A stretch of DNA of 64,000 bases, from assembly GCA_032209605.1 (NCBI GenBank), contig JASFXZ010000003.1, forward strand, positions 34,684,762 through 34,748,761, given 5' to 3'. The stretch comes from Mactromeris polynyma. Taxonomy: Eukaryota; Mollusca; Bivalvia; Venerida; Mactridae. The notes under the pieces are model-generated. The model had not been told where the DNA came from and did no database searches. It saw nothing but the letters and a program-made list of their open reading frames with translations. Shown piece after piece: positions 38,385 through 50,014 of this stretch. The position numbers were made by a program, and so were the translations under genes. How positions within the stretch are numbered: the first letter of the stretch is position 1; each line of letters opens with the position of its first letter.

Positions 38385-39010
38385 GTTGTAAATGCATTAT
38401 AATGTGTTTTGGAGTTCAGTGGGGTTTCCTAACCATGTTAGTTTTTTTCGGTACAGACATACTAACTTGGTTTTGCTATTTGCATATCATAGTTCTGTAA
38501 ACCAATCAAAGCTTACGTTAACCACCAAGGCAATGTCTCTTCACCCGAACAACGCTTGTAACATTGACGCGGATAGGTCAACCTTTCTATAAAGGGTACG
38601 ATACCTTACCGAAATCCACTGAATTTTCGGTGAATTTACCGAAATCCATTTTGGATCTGAAGTGACCAGCAATCGTAACATCTCGGCATTTTTTATGATG
38701 CGCAACAAATCTCAACCTTCAAAATGGCGCCGACCATCGTTTTTCAAGATAGTTCTTGTTTATTTTGACGAGCTTGAGTAGATCCTTAAACCTGGTTTAA
38801 AACCTCAATGATGTTTTTGCCACTGACTGTTCCAATGCGATACTCCTTTCTTCGTCTATCATTTATGTTTGTGTCATGTGTCCTTTTTGCTTTTGCAATT
38901 ATACACGTGTGTACATGTTCGTGTCGCCTTCTGCTTTTAGATGACTTTGTCCTTTGTATGTGGCAATTCCTGCTCGACTTTATCATTCATATTTACTTGA
39001 CGTGGATACA
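38385..39010 (+). repeat. R3 plus R2 composite repeat, best copy
   Basis: R3 occupies about 38430-38730, with TTTGCTATTTGCATATCA, TGTAACATTGACGCGGAT, two ACCGAAATCCA motifs, GACCAGCAATCGTAACAT and CTTCAAAATGGCGCCGACCA. R2 follows to about 39005, with CTTAAACCTGGTTTAAAAC, GCCACTGACTGTTCCAATGC, TTTTTGCTTTTGCAATT, CGTGTCGCCTTCTGCTTTT, CCTTTGTATGTGGCAATTCC and TGCTCGACTTTATC. The T-rich bias of R2 yields plus-strand open frames of 66-75 aa here and at other R2 copies, with no conserved peptide. The element class is unknown. Confidence 0.75.
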
Positions 39011-39989
39011 GCTTTAACGTAGATTATAAGCGAACAATAATAGGACTTTCAGATAGTGCATTCAATGCATTTATTTCTAAAAGAAATGCAAGAACTACTT
39101 TATGCAATGGCATACATCCATTGTTACCTTTATGAATGTGACTACGCTACTATATAATGTCCAACACTATCAGCGGATGACAATGTTTAAGACAAAGTAA
39201 CGATGCATGTTCTATCATTATATATATGTCGTTATTGAGTTCTTATGATCACGCACAAATAGTTTGTACAAGTTTATATACTTCAGGTGCTACAATGTTC
39301 GTGATTTGATTCAACCGTTTGTTCTATTTCATGTATAAGACAGTGACTTATTTATTATCTCGTTGGTGGATTCTGATAATTATGATATATCTATTTACAA
39401 GGAGTATGATTTCCATAAACAAAATCGTATGTTATGGCTTCCTTCTATAAATCAACATTGGTTATCTTAAGGTATAGCAGATTGTCCGACGTTGTATTTG
39501 TGAGTCTGTGGTCATTAGATTCTCACATGATAGTGTTAATTCACATACTCATCCGTCAGTCGTACGAAAGTATATTAAGTTCGTAAATTATATCCATATA
39601 CAGACAAATTTCTGCTAGTGTTTGAACGGAAAACGTCGTTTGTAGCAATGTATTTCATATAGGTCACTATATACAGTTTTAGCTTAAGCGAAATGACGGG
39701 GAACAATTTTATACAATTTGTTTTGTTAACAGTAAAACATGTTTGAGTCGACAGCACTATATAAGAAGATGTAATGTTAAAGCAGCACTGTTAACGCGTT
39801 GTTCATATATAACTTGTAATAATTCAGCAAGTGGTAAAATGTGTGGAGGATTATCCTGACATTGAGACCATAATCATTAAACACCGCATTAACCACTTAT
39901 AATGCTTAAGACAGGATATTGATAATGTCCATTAGTTTAAACTTAATTTACTTCTATTGTAAATCGAATTACAACATAAACCACACTCG
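39011..39989. other. gene-free stretch
   Basis: AT-rich sequence without a recognised gene, RNA or repeat. Confidence 0.4.
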
Positions 39990-40112
39990 ATGACTACGTC
40001 CCGGGTTACTTCACAGAACTCACCTGAATGCCTGAAGAGCGAACTCACGACCCTCGGATTAGAAATAAGTCTTTAACCCCCCCCCCCCCATCGACCACGA
40101 TACCTCCCTTAA
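39990..40112 (-). repeat. tRNA-derived SINE, antisense, with C13 run
   Basis: On the minus strand the order is AAGGGAGGTATCGTGGTCG (A-box region, about 40090-40108), a G13 run (plus-strand C13 at 40077-40089), then GGTCGTGAGTTC (40041-40052), a standard B-box form. The homopolymer sits where the tRNA anticodon region would be, so the head is diverged and cannot be a working tRNA. Its start resembles the SINE head at 33835-33955. Confidence 0.65.
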
Positions 40113-41559
40113 TAGGGATTGGCGTTTTAATGCATGCAATTGTCATTATATTGATTGAAAAGTACTCTTATTAATTTATACAGTTCTTATACATTTGCCG
40201 GAACTGTGAAAAATTCACATATGTGGTGGCATAGACAAATAGATCGAATATCTGACAAAACTGATAGCTAAATAAGCTGACGGCGTATGTGTAAGATAAT
40301 TGTTCACGCTGTTTCCGAGCTATTATATTTGATTTGTCCTGTATTGAGTGTTACATCACTGTGTTATGCCGTAGTTATCCTCTGGCAAGTCAGAAAAGAC
40401 AATAATTTGTCTCGGTGCTGGGACAGTGAGAAACCAAACAAGTTTTCAAATAATTCAAACTTGACAAACTGCTTTCTGTTTCTGTCTGGTAACCAAACGA
40501 TGCATGAGGTTGAAAATAGAACGCCGTATCGGGTCTTATCTTGATATATGGCAGGCTGTATTTGTCGCCGAATGTTGGAAACTAGTAACGATGTTGGCGG
40601 CCTATTACCAAGAGTATTGTTTTACAAGATAGACATTTCATTTCACTATCAGTTTTGTCGTATTACTTTGCTACGTTCATTGTGCATTTTATATTCCGGC
40701 ATTCCGTGTTACCATTTGTTTCACACGCAATATTCGTGTGTCACTGTACCACAGCTGGGAATAATGTGTTTTTGCAGCCAGGTATAAAAAGCTAATTATG
40801 TTTGAGGTGTAAGTATTACAATTGCCTCGTGTTTAATTAGTATTCCACAACTGATAAAAAAGTTCAATGACATAAAATATTCCTTAAGAATTCTATAGGT
40901 GTTTTGTTGCCGGAATATTATGGCGTAGCCTGGAATTTTCGTTACCTTTTCCTTGTAAATGTCGTTTAAACAGCAAGCAGTGTTATCGTTTCTCCAAGTA
41001 AAATTCTGCTGTAGCATTCAAGAATATGCTCGGCGTGAAATTAAGCAACTAATTTGAGTTGTAGATGTAGCAAATGCAAAACTGTGGCCTCGCAGAAGAA
41101 AGTCTCGGGGATGTTTTTAATGTGAGCTTGTACTGTCAACATTTTGATTGGATTAAAACCATTGAATTAGATCCCGACACGACTAATCTGATTAGGCGAT
41201 GTCATCAATGAATTCTAAATTCCTGATTAAAACTGTAAGCAAAAGGCATGGCATACTTCGTATTCATAATCCTATACCCAACAATTGGTGCGATGTATTC
41301 TTTTTGTTTAACATTCTATAATATTCAGGTATGTCTTGCAAACGAACATCGTAGTGACTGTTCGCCCAACACTTAATCAATCAATCGGATATTATAAAAG
41401 CATTCACTCTATACAATGATTATATACCAATTTAGTTTATAAGATATTATACAAAGTTATTCCAGCTGTGCTATAAACCAGTCAAATCTCTTAATAGGTT
41501 TTACTGATAAAAGTATTTGTGCACAATATTATATGAAAGTAAACCAAGACAAAAGACTT
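40113..41559. other. gene-free stretch
   Basis: Two adjacent plus-strand open frames (85 aa at 40287 and 79 aa at 40548) have no recognisable domain, no splice-site context that would join them, and no counterpart elsewhere in the window. I do not call them genes. Confidence 0.4.
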
Positions 41560-42330
41560 AAGACAAACTTAAATGATTGGTGAAAATAGGAGTACCGCCT
41601 TGTAACGGTTAGTGGCAAAAACACAACTGGAAATAAAAATGTCTTCGAGCTGGAAATGCCACATCCAAAGGAAACAGTCATCACAAAGCACTAGGAGACA
41701 TGAAATTATAAACGCATGTAAGCAATTCCAAAAGTAATATGGACACAAGACATAAATGATGAGTAAAGATAGAAGTATAGCCTTGGTACGGTCAATGGCA
41801 ATATGTCAACAGTGGATTTAAACCTGGTTGAAGGGTGCTCCCACACATATCACACATGTATCGTTCTACCGTCCGGATAAACCAAACGGTGTAAATAAGA
41901 AACTCGACTTTGGACAACTCCCCGCAATAAGAGACGGCAATCACAGGATAATGCATGTAGCACATACATATATAAAATTATATAATAGTAGTCCAGTCAA
42001 GCATGAACTCGATGGCATATCAGAAGCCAGGGCACCTGAAGAGAAGTCGTTAAGGGCTGGAAAAGATTGGCAACATACAATCATCAGACGCCTACCTTCA
42101 ATTCTTGTTTTGTTTACGTTGAACTTCCTTCTGTGCTGTGGAGAATAGCACGCGATACTTGCATTTAATTCAAAACGTTCTTACGTTTTGTGAAATAATC
42201 ATTGTGTTGGTAAACAATTTCATGTCAGATTGAGTTAAATGGCAATCAATTTTAATAGACCGAAATTTTGCATTCAATGTGACTGCGTTATCTCATTAAA
42301 GTAAAATAGAATAGAATGTAATACAGCCCA
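41560..42330 (+). repeat. R1-related repeat with internal duplication
   Basis: A block with CCTTGTAACGG...AGTGGCAA at 41598 recurs as CCTTGGTACGGTCAATGGCAA-like sequence at 41781, 183 bp apart. The same motif appears in R1 as CCTAGGAACTGTCGGTAA (about 35182) and CCTTGGAACTGTCAGTAAAT (about 14558). The region ends at about 42297-42325 with CATTAAAGTAAAATAGAATA, an AT-rich tail like other retroposon ends here. A 106-aa open frame at 41828-42148 lies inside and is judged incidental. Confidence 0.5.
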
Positions 42331-43139
42331 TGACGAATTGATCCATCATGCTAATGTAATCATATACACATACAATAGTTTTGTTAGATAATTCAGCTGC
42401 ATTGTAACAATAAAAAGCATAAGAAGCTTTTTGTGCACCTGTAGGAAGTGTTTTATGTTTATTTTAAGAGAATAAATCCTAATTAAATGCACATGAACTT
42501 CCTAACACCTGAATAATTTAACATTGGTATTTAATGTCGGGTGGTTTAATAGTAAAATGTTGTTTTATTATGTATACCATTCAAACTTCAAAGTCTCAAT
42601 CATCCAATATCAAAAATGTAAAAATGTATTAATATGCATGCAGTTGTGTCTTTTACTTTTATCACTCGTAAAAATGGTATAAGTATAAACAAATGATACT
42701 TTTGTGTAGAAAAGTCAGAAGAAAGCATGTCGATGAAAGTTTTTATGACCAAGTATTGGAAATAAAATATGCCTATCGCATTCAATAGCTTGGGTGAATT
42801 CAATATTTCTCTACATGCGCGCTACCTTCATCATTTATTCCTTACTAAATATAATAAGTCTAGATGCACCTTATGCATAGGCGAACATTTCCGGAAATGT
42901 CCGACATTTGTCCGAGGTTTCTGCGTTGCAACATAAATTATCTTGTTAGCATGATATATCCAATAAAATTTCAACGTTAGAAAACCCAGTCGATTCGTTT
43001 TATTTCGTTTGTGTATATTTAATATACATAATTACATTTAAATCTTTGACAAAGGTCTGACTGCGCGTTCTAGTATGTTGCGGAGTTGTCCGGTGTGTAT
43101 GGTCTTTCTGTTTGGATGAAGGTGGGATGAGTTAGAGGT
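42331..43139. other. gene-free stretch
   Basis: No supported gene or repeat. Short minus-strand open frames are I/F/Y-rich, as expected from AT-rich DNA. Confidence 0.4.
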
Positions 43140-43575
43140 TGGGTTCACCCTTAAACAAGGTTTAAACCAAGTAGTGTTTTTACTTCTGACCGTTCCAACA
43201 CGCTACACGTATTTTCATCCATCAGTTATGACATCGCGCTGCAATCTTGTTAATAACCGGGTTGACCTAGCGGCAACTATTGTCGATACGATTTCATTCA
43301 TTAAAATTGCCCGCTCGCGGAAATAACGTAATCGCTTTTTATAGACACCGTAGGAAATACATTGTACCTTTACGCGCTCGAAAGACCAATCGGAACAATA
43401 TTAAATATGTTAAATAATATGTGTTGTTACTGTTAATCCCATTGATGTTTTAAAAATATGTTATTATGGCTTACATGTATGCATATTGTCAGTATCGTCT
43501 GATGCTTTTGTGACGACTGTGTCCTTTGCATGCGACTTTTCCTGTTGAACGTATTTATTCGTTTTACCCACATTT
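43140..43575 (+). repeat. R2 dispersed repeat, interrupted copy
   Basis: The left part (about 43150-43230: CTTAAACAAGGTTTAAACCA, then TGACCGTTCCAACACGCTAC) and the right part (about 43495-43570: ACTGTGTCCTTTGCATGCGA, CTTTTCCTGTTGAACG) match R2, separated by about 260 bp of unrelated sequence. The copy at 50015-50410 is interrupted at a similar place. Confidence 0.6.
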
Positions 43576-44831
43576 AGACATAACACGTGTTTCAAAACAT
43601 TAAGATTATTATCAAGGCGTGGTTCATGAATCAACGCACGTGCGATTTGTTTAAATATTCTCAAGCTGTAACTATACTTGTGTTTTTATTAATATACCCC
43701 CATCATGGACATGAATTAGGACGCTATATGGGTTGATCATATCAACACAACTGGTTGAAAGTGTTTTTTTTTACAAAATGGAGATGTAAACACCAAGCCC
43801 CACAATATAAAGGTTTGTATGCATGAACATTAGCAAATGTTTGCTTTAATCGAGGCAAATGTAAAATTATACGCACCTAACAAAACAGAAAAAATACATA
43901 CTATCCGATGATAACTAAGAAAAGTTCTTATATCAAGGAATGTGGATAATCAAAATGCGACGACGACTGACGTGTCTAACAGATCTAATCAGACTTTATT
44001 GAGTCATATAACGAAGCATATAAAAATATCAGTAAGACACTTTCCCGAGAGATAAGCAGAATTGTCAAGGTAGTTGAGAAGCAATCCGCGGAGAAATTGC
44101 TGTATATAATTACTGATTCTATACTTGATGGGTCATGTTTCATATTTCTCAATCTCACGTCGGTAATATTACAATTCTATTAGCTTTTATATTGTGGTTT
44201 ACTTACATTGGGAACTACATTATGAAGGTTCTTATTAACTTTGTGACGTAATCTGTAGTTTACTATGGTAACTTAATTATCTTTTCACGGAAAAAAAAGA
44301 CAAAGTATTTGTATATTCTACATTAATCACTATATACTGTTTGCTTGTATTTTCGCGGTAGTAACAAAGTATTGCAAGGGAAGAAAAACTTACTTAGATT
44401 TTCTTTTGTGTTCAGGGTATTCTCAACTATTTAACAGTTAATCAATGATAACAATATCATTCATTTGTCGTATTTTTCCTATTATGCCAAATTGTTTCAC
44501 TGCATGTTTTGTTGTCAAAATACCAAAGTACCGCGAAACCAGAAGTAACGCGAAAATACCAACATGCACTATATATGCCCCAGTAATCTCTTATCATTGT
44601 GTTCCATCAAACGGAACAGTTAGTTTCAGAAAAGTATTACAACAATTCCTGTGGGATTGCAACTTCCTGATAAAATTGACTGTTGCAGGTCAAACATTAA
44701 ATAAGATTTCTTCATACGGGCGTACTTTTGCCAATTGTTCTTAAAGTAAGCTAAGGCATTCCACATATCTTTAAAATCCCATCGAAGCAAACATCAATGT
44801 TATATCCTTTCTGCAAACATGAGTTAGAGCT
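43576..44831. other. gene-free stretch
   Basis: A 99-aa plus-strand open frame at 44445-44744 has no recognised domain and no counterpart. Nothing else is identifiable up to the inverted-repeat element. Confidence 0.4.
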
Positions 44832-45054
44832 GGGGTGGTATTCACGAAACATCTTAAGGCTTAGGCTACCCTAAGATTGTCTGTAGGCCTATCCTTATTT
44901 TCTTTTCCTTAGTTTAAGATAAGGCAATCCTTAACATTAGAAATTTCATCAATGCCATTTAAGGATTTCCTTAGCAAAGGAGTCTTTTATTCTGTCACTT
45001 GCCGTAATTTCGACCCGATAATAGGGTGCCTGATATTTTTTGCTTTATCAGGTC

Positions 45055-45100
45055 ACTTGGTCACATGACTTTTATCTCACGTCACATGACCACGTGACTT
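45055..45100. promoter_or_regulatory. E-box and CATG palindrome cluster
   Basis: Within about 45 bp inside the inverted-repeat element are two GTCACATGAC palindromes (near 45060 and 45081) and CCACGTGAC (about 45090-45098), which contains the CACGTG E box. The clustering resembles bHLH-ZIP sites. Function is not shown. Confidence 0.35.
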
Positions 45101-45896
45101 CTTTGGTAAAGTATCGCGATGTTATCTTTTTTCCGGACTAACTAAAACAATGGATTTGTTAATTGAATCCTACCACAAATTTCATCTTTTTGTATAATGC
45201 ATACAATAAAATGTTCATTTCCCCAAATTGTTCTGTTTTCATTCAAACAATGCTTAATCTTATCAGTTTAAATATACTCGGTTTGCATTTTGACCCGAAT
45301 TTAAGTGCTAACTGGAACTTGTAAACAAAGTTGTCAAACAAATTGTCGGCTGTTTAAACCATTGGAACAAAATCATGTCGGACATTTGAGTCTGTCTGCG
45401 TTTGAACTCATCAGGGATGACCGTGCGGTCGAGTTTCAGTCACGAAAATAACGTAGCAATAGCAGTACGTACCCCACCCATCTTCTCAATTTTAGAGTCC
45501 CAGTTTCATCTATTTGTGCCGAAAATTCCTTTGCGATCGTAAGGGACACTGATAGACTGAATCCACATATGCTTCCTTGTTTTCTTGGGCAGTTTTAAAT
45601 TTCCAAATATTCATTAAATAATATGTAAATATCACTTCTTTTTCACGTGTTCTGTGGCACTTGACATTTCTCAGCATTTGTAAACAAACCATGGGAAATT
45701 GCGTATGAACTAATTGTAATGTTTAATTTTAATGTTTGACTCTTACTAAATTGTTGCAAATTCTTAGATCTTCTTGATTTAAATATGCTCATCAGACGTT
45801 TGCAAACGCAGATAAATTCATATTGCCACTGAAAATGTGTCAGACTCATGGGAACTATTTCTCTCGGCGCAAGGTGCTAACCACACTTGTATTCAA

Positions 45897-45940
45897 TACG
45901 TCACAAGATGTTCAATACGTCACACAATTAATTACGTCAC
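45897..45940 (+). promoter_or_regulatory. three TACGTCAC (CRE-like) motifs
   Basis: TACGTCAC occurs at 45897, 45917 and 45933, with 20- and 16-bp spacing. The preceding TTCAA is shared by the first two. The motif resembles ATF/CREB half-sites. Duplication by slippage explains it equally well. Confidence 0.35.
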
Positions 45941-46020
45941 AATTTAGGGGATGTAACTCGGTATTATTTAGAATTAAAGGTATTTCCCCCTTACTTAACA
46001 CAAGAAGTGACAGGATAAAT

Positions 46021-46163
46021 AGAATAATAGGTTAGTGACGTGGAATGAGAAAGTTTGTCAGGCTCGGCTCCGGTAGTTATCGGGTTCGCCTTCGGCTCAC
46101 CCGATAAATTCCTCCGCCTCGCCTGATAAACTTTCTCATTCCACGTCACTAACCTATTATTCT
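46021..46163. mobile_element. nested foldback with 43-bp arms and inner hairpin
   Basis: Arm 1 (46021-46063, AGAATAATAGGTTAGTGACG...) and arm 2 (46121-46163) are inverse complements with one C/T difference, which could still pair as G-U in RNA. The 57-bp centre contains a second stem, TTATCGGGT (about 46077-46085) with ACCCGATAA (about 46099-46107), and is GC-rich in contrast to the arms. It lies entirely inside the larger inverted-repeat element. The near-perfect arms imply a later insertion or ongoing arm correction. Confidence 0.9.
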
Positions 46164-46384
46164 CTATAACTTTGAGGAATATATTAATGTCATCTAAGCA
46201 AAATGGACGTTACCCTATCTTTTAAGGAAAAAATGCCATCTATAATGCAAATCTTAAGATAAGACAATTAGTGAAAACCACTCAAGTATCTTCTAAATAT
46301 TTAAGGAAAGTCTTATGATTATTAAGGAAAACATTACTTTTAAGGACAATCTTAACCTTAAGATGTTTCGTGAAAACAACCCCA

Positions 46385-47927
46385 TCTCTTAAAAGGCTTT
46401 AATACCATTCAAATATTTGGATGAAAACATGTATCGCCTCAATACATTTCAGCTTGACGAGACAGTCTGTAAGTGGTTGTAATTAATGTACTCAAGTATT
46501 TACTTAGTGTATGCTTACACAAAATGCTCTTAATATTTGAATGAGAATAAACAGCTTCACTTCACGTTTCACATAGCAGTACATTGGCATTTGTTTGCAT
46601 TTTAAGTTCATATCATATGATCACATTGCAGGGAACGGAATGGATATTCAATGCATTATTTCGATACTGTTACTACTATTTTGCGCTTACCATATTTATC
46701 TGTTTTAATAGTATGATTCAATGAATAATTCATAGTAGAAGAAATCTCTTCGGAGAACAGTAGTATGAAAACGAATTTCAAAATGAGATGGTGTCTAGAA
46801 AATATACACATATCTGTTAAGTGTGCACTCTGAAGCCTTTAATGGTTTAAGTATATTGTCGGGGTGCACACACTTTATTTCTGTTTTATGCGTATATTTA
46901 TGTAGAAATACGTAACTGCATCTTGAACGCCTACTCTCGAGATGAATTAAGTGACGTGTTAACGTTTTGCGTTTCTGGTGACCTGCGGTAATATCACTTA
47001 ACTTTTATTAATATACAAATTATTCATGTCTGCAAGGAACATATGAGTTGATGATATCAGGTGATCGGTGCGAGTTTTATGTAACACTTATCAATCAATA
47101 CTTTCATTTATTACATACAACATTTGTTATTTTCGTGAATAATGTCGAGTTCGCATGTTCAAGAAACCGCTTGTTACCAAACATTTCCGAACAAATGGTT
47201 GTACTTCAAAAGAAAGGAATTTGAAGTAGCAATATCAAGATACGTAGTTGAATATTATTGAGTCATTAATTATGAAAATGATGGAATAAATTCGCTAATC
47301 ATTGAACTCCTGCTATGCTTGATAGTTATAATATGTAAGTAAATATTCTTTCAAAGAACATTTTAGCGCGTATTACACCACAAAACAAATAGATAAATTA
47401 AGTATATATTTCTAATTACTAGTGTAAACAACAACAACAACATCTTTTTGTTACTCTCGATTCACAAGTAATAAATAAAAATTGAGGATAAATAAACAAT
47501 GTAAAATACGAGTAAGGATGAGACATTATAAACAAACTAGATGATTTGGAATAGTTATACAGCGGGTAATTGTGTTTCTAACTTTTTCAAATAAAGATTC
47601 AAAAACAGTTTGATAGTTTATAGATGTCACGTTTCGTAACACATCTCACGGTCGGTGCGAAATGGTCAAGACAACAAACAGACCATTTATCAACCGTGGA
47701 GAGATGTTCAGAGACCCAGAGTAAATGTTGTATTAGTTGATTTATAAACTGCCGAAGTTTCCTATGATAGATATGGGATTTATACGTTTTGCAATTATTG
47801 GAGAGCGTAGCACCGCTCGTTGGTATTGAATTGTCTAAATAATGATATAACGTTTAGATCACAGGGGATTGTCACGAGTTCTCTCCTCTTCTATGTACAT
47901 TTACTATAGAAGGTTATAGAAGATACC
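46385..47927. other. gene-free stretch
   Basis: AT-rich, with a short AACAAC microsatellite at about 47428-47441. No gene or dispersed repeat recognised. Confidence 0.4.
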
Positions 47928-48060
47928 GACATAAATTATCTCTTAATTTAAAGTAAAACAACGCTGTTAAATACTCAGTTCATGCAATTATGTTACTGAC
48001 ATAAATTATCTCATAATTTAAAGCAAAATAACGCTGTTAAATGCGCAGTCCATGTTTATC
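47928..48060 (+). repeat. 70-bp tandem duplication, 2 units
   Basis: GACATAAATTATCTC starts at 47928 and 47998. Both units continue with TAATTTAAAG, AACGCTGTTAAAT and CAGTxCATG. They differ at a handful of positions. Confidence 0.9.
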
Positions 48061-48700
48061 CAAAAGCCATGTTATGCTCGCCGTGTGATATGGATTTTCG
48101 TATGTATCTTTTGTGAGTCAATTCAATCACTTGTAAGTATCTGTATCCATTCTGTGGCGTATTTCTGTATCAGATTGAGCTGGATTGCTCGCAATTGTTG
48201 TAGTTTGTGTTGACAAATGTTTATGGAGCGCATGATGATGTTCTTGCTTATATAATGTGTTCACTGTGACTAATTGAGATTGGTATTGATGCCAGTTTCA
48301 CTGAAAAGTCTTAAATACCATTATTGGCCATATATGATACTATTCCGTCCATATTGAGTTCATTTTGAGTTCAGCAATAAATCATATTTCTTCAGCATTT
48401 GGTGTGAATAGCTGCATTACATAAATGAGTTTTCCGAAGCAGACGAGCTCGATACTGACTACATACACGCATTTCTCACATAAAATTTACATATCTCACA
48501 GCATTTTGTTGATTTATGCATGCATATCAAGTCTAGAATTCACAAAATTGTTTATGTGATATACAGGTCTAAACATGGAATTCATTGCAAAGAACGCTTT
48601 CGAAAGTGCCACAAGTTCCTGTTTGTGTTAGACTTTAATTTCAGAAGGAAGCAAACTATCGTTATTGTTGACAGCCACAATCGTAAATGGTCGTCCATTA
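48061..48700. other. gene-free stretch
   Basis: No supported feature. A 66-aa open frame at 48520 has no motif. Confidence 0.4.
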
Positions 48701-48876
48701 GCCTTATGTGTGGCTATTAAATAATCACTGGCCTTAATAAACAAAACATAAACCACCAGAGAATGCTTTGTATGATAACGTTCCCAAGAAAACAAACTTT
48801 GAGTGCAGCAGTAACCCCACGTTGTAACTTGTGTACCTGGATGAAATAGAATATATGTTCTGTTCTGTTCTATTAT
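48700..48876 (+). repeat. retroposon-like 3' end with TTCTG tail
   Basis: The segment ends GATGAAATAGAATATATG then TTCTGTTCTGTTCT at about 48858-48872. The tail matches the one at 7736-7751 and the antisense one at 53903-53930. The 5' boundary is not determinable by eye. Confidence 0.5.
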
Positions 48877-49109
48877 GTTGGTACTGTACGTATATCTACT
48901 GCCAACCTGACGCCGATGTTTTACGTTATATAAGATTTTAAATTGTTACCAAAGTGCCGTATGTTATGTTATAAATGCATTATCCTAAACAGTGAAAAAC
49001 TGTTCCCGCTGTGTAAAATAATTCGTGAATGGTAGCGTAATGTTTAAAATTAAGGAGCCCTTTGGAATGAAAACATTTTGTACTTCAACATTATAAGTAG
49101 AAAGACACA

Positions 49110-49420
49110 TCTTGAAAAAAGATGGTCGGCGCAATTCAGATTTGTGTCGCAGCATAAAGAATGCCGCGATGTTACGATTGCTAGTCATTCCAGATCCAAA
49201 ATTAATTTCGGTATATTTACCGAAATTCAGTGGATTTCGGTTTGGTAACGTATCCTTTATCGAAAGGTTAACCAATCCGCGTCAAGGTTACAAACGTTGT
49301 TCGGTTGAAGATAAATTTGCTTGGTGGTTAACGTAAGATTTGATTAGTTTACACAACACTGACATGGAATTAGCAAAACCATGTTAGTACGGCTGCTCCG
49401 AAAATAACTCACTTTGTTCC
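49110..49420 (-). repeat. R3 dispersed repeat, antisense
   Basis: In reverse complement it gives the R3 order: AGCAGCCGTACTAACATGG, CCAATCAAATC-like sequence, TAACCTTGACGCGGATTGG, ACCGAAATCCACTGAATTTC, GACTAGCAATCGTAACATCG and GCGCCGACCATC. The open frames of 96 aa (minus) and 74 aa (plus) overlap across it and are shadows of the repeat. Confidence 0.8.
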
Positions 49421-50014
49421 TGTATGAATCCTGTCTGTATATACCTTGTCAGTATAAATGAAGTAGCAACATCCTACATAGATCAGTCTGTACTCTAATA
49501 CGACAGAGAAGAGTCTGTCTGTCCTGATGCAAATATTGTTTATCTCTTTGTGCGCTCAATTTCTCCAATTAAGAAAATAGTTTGCTATGTAGTCGTTCGT
49601 TAGACACTGAGCCCATTATAATGACGCATTTTCAATAAATTCTGACGTCAAATGCTGGTTGCTATGGTAACAAACTTATCTCATTGTGGTTCATTAAAGA
49701 ACGAAGAGTCGGTATAATGTGTTACCCTCGAAATAGTAACAAGCTTCCACAACGCTAACTTTCCAGTACCAGATTTGTTATCCTTGGTGAATTTTCTTAT
49801 CGGACAAATGGTTATATTATTACGGAAAATGTGTTTTTGGTCTGATTTCCGAAATACATACATAAGTCGATGACGATTGAATACCGAGTAGGATGTCAAG
49901 TACACCTTTATAAGCGGCTTCGCCTGCAATTCTGTCTATAATAAGACTATGTTATTCGTATAACTGCATTATATCCGAAGACTTATATGTGTCGACTTAA
50001 ACAATAGTGGTGTT
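49421..50014. other. gene-free stretch
   Basis: No gene or repeat recognised. An 82-aa minus-strand open frame at 49681 has no motif. Confidence 0.4.

Larger units (their letters stand above)
44832..46384. mobile_element. 1.55-kb terminal-inverted-repeat DNA element, non-autonomous
   Basis: The left end reads GGGTGGTATTCACGAAACAT then CTTAAGG; the right end, inverted, reads GGGTTGTTTTCACGAAACAT then CTTAAGG. Similarity continues inward, diverging, for about 150 bp in a CCTTA/TAAGG-rich zone (about 44833-44990 and 46190-46383). No transposase-like open frame lies between, so the copy is non-autonomous. A second foldback is nested at 46021-46163. I could not find a clear target duplication (flanks AGAGCT and ATCTCT), so the superfamily is unassigned. 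PIF/Harbinger is a guess from the GGG start. Confidence 0.8.

Noticed and set aside
40287..40787. Two adjacent plus-strand open frames that might be exons
   Set aside because: Neither has a domain, and no donor/acceptor pair joining them in frame was found.
41828..42148. 106-aa open frame
   Set aside because: It lies inside an R1-related repeat, with no recognisable domain and no splice context.
44445..44744. 99-aa open frame
   Set aside because: No domain, signal or counterpart. Its length is within chance for 64 kb of sequence in six frames.
49112..49336. 74-aa open frame
   Set aside because: It falls in the antisense R3 copy and is not conserved in the other R3 copies.
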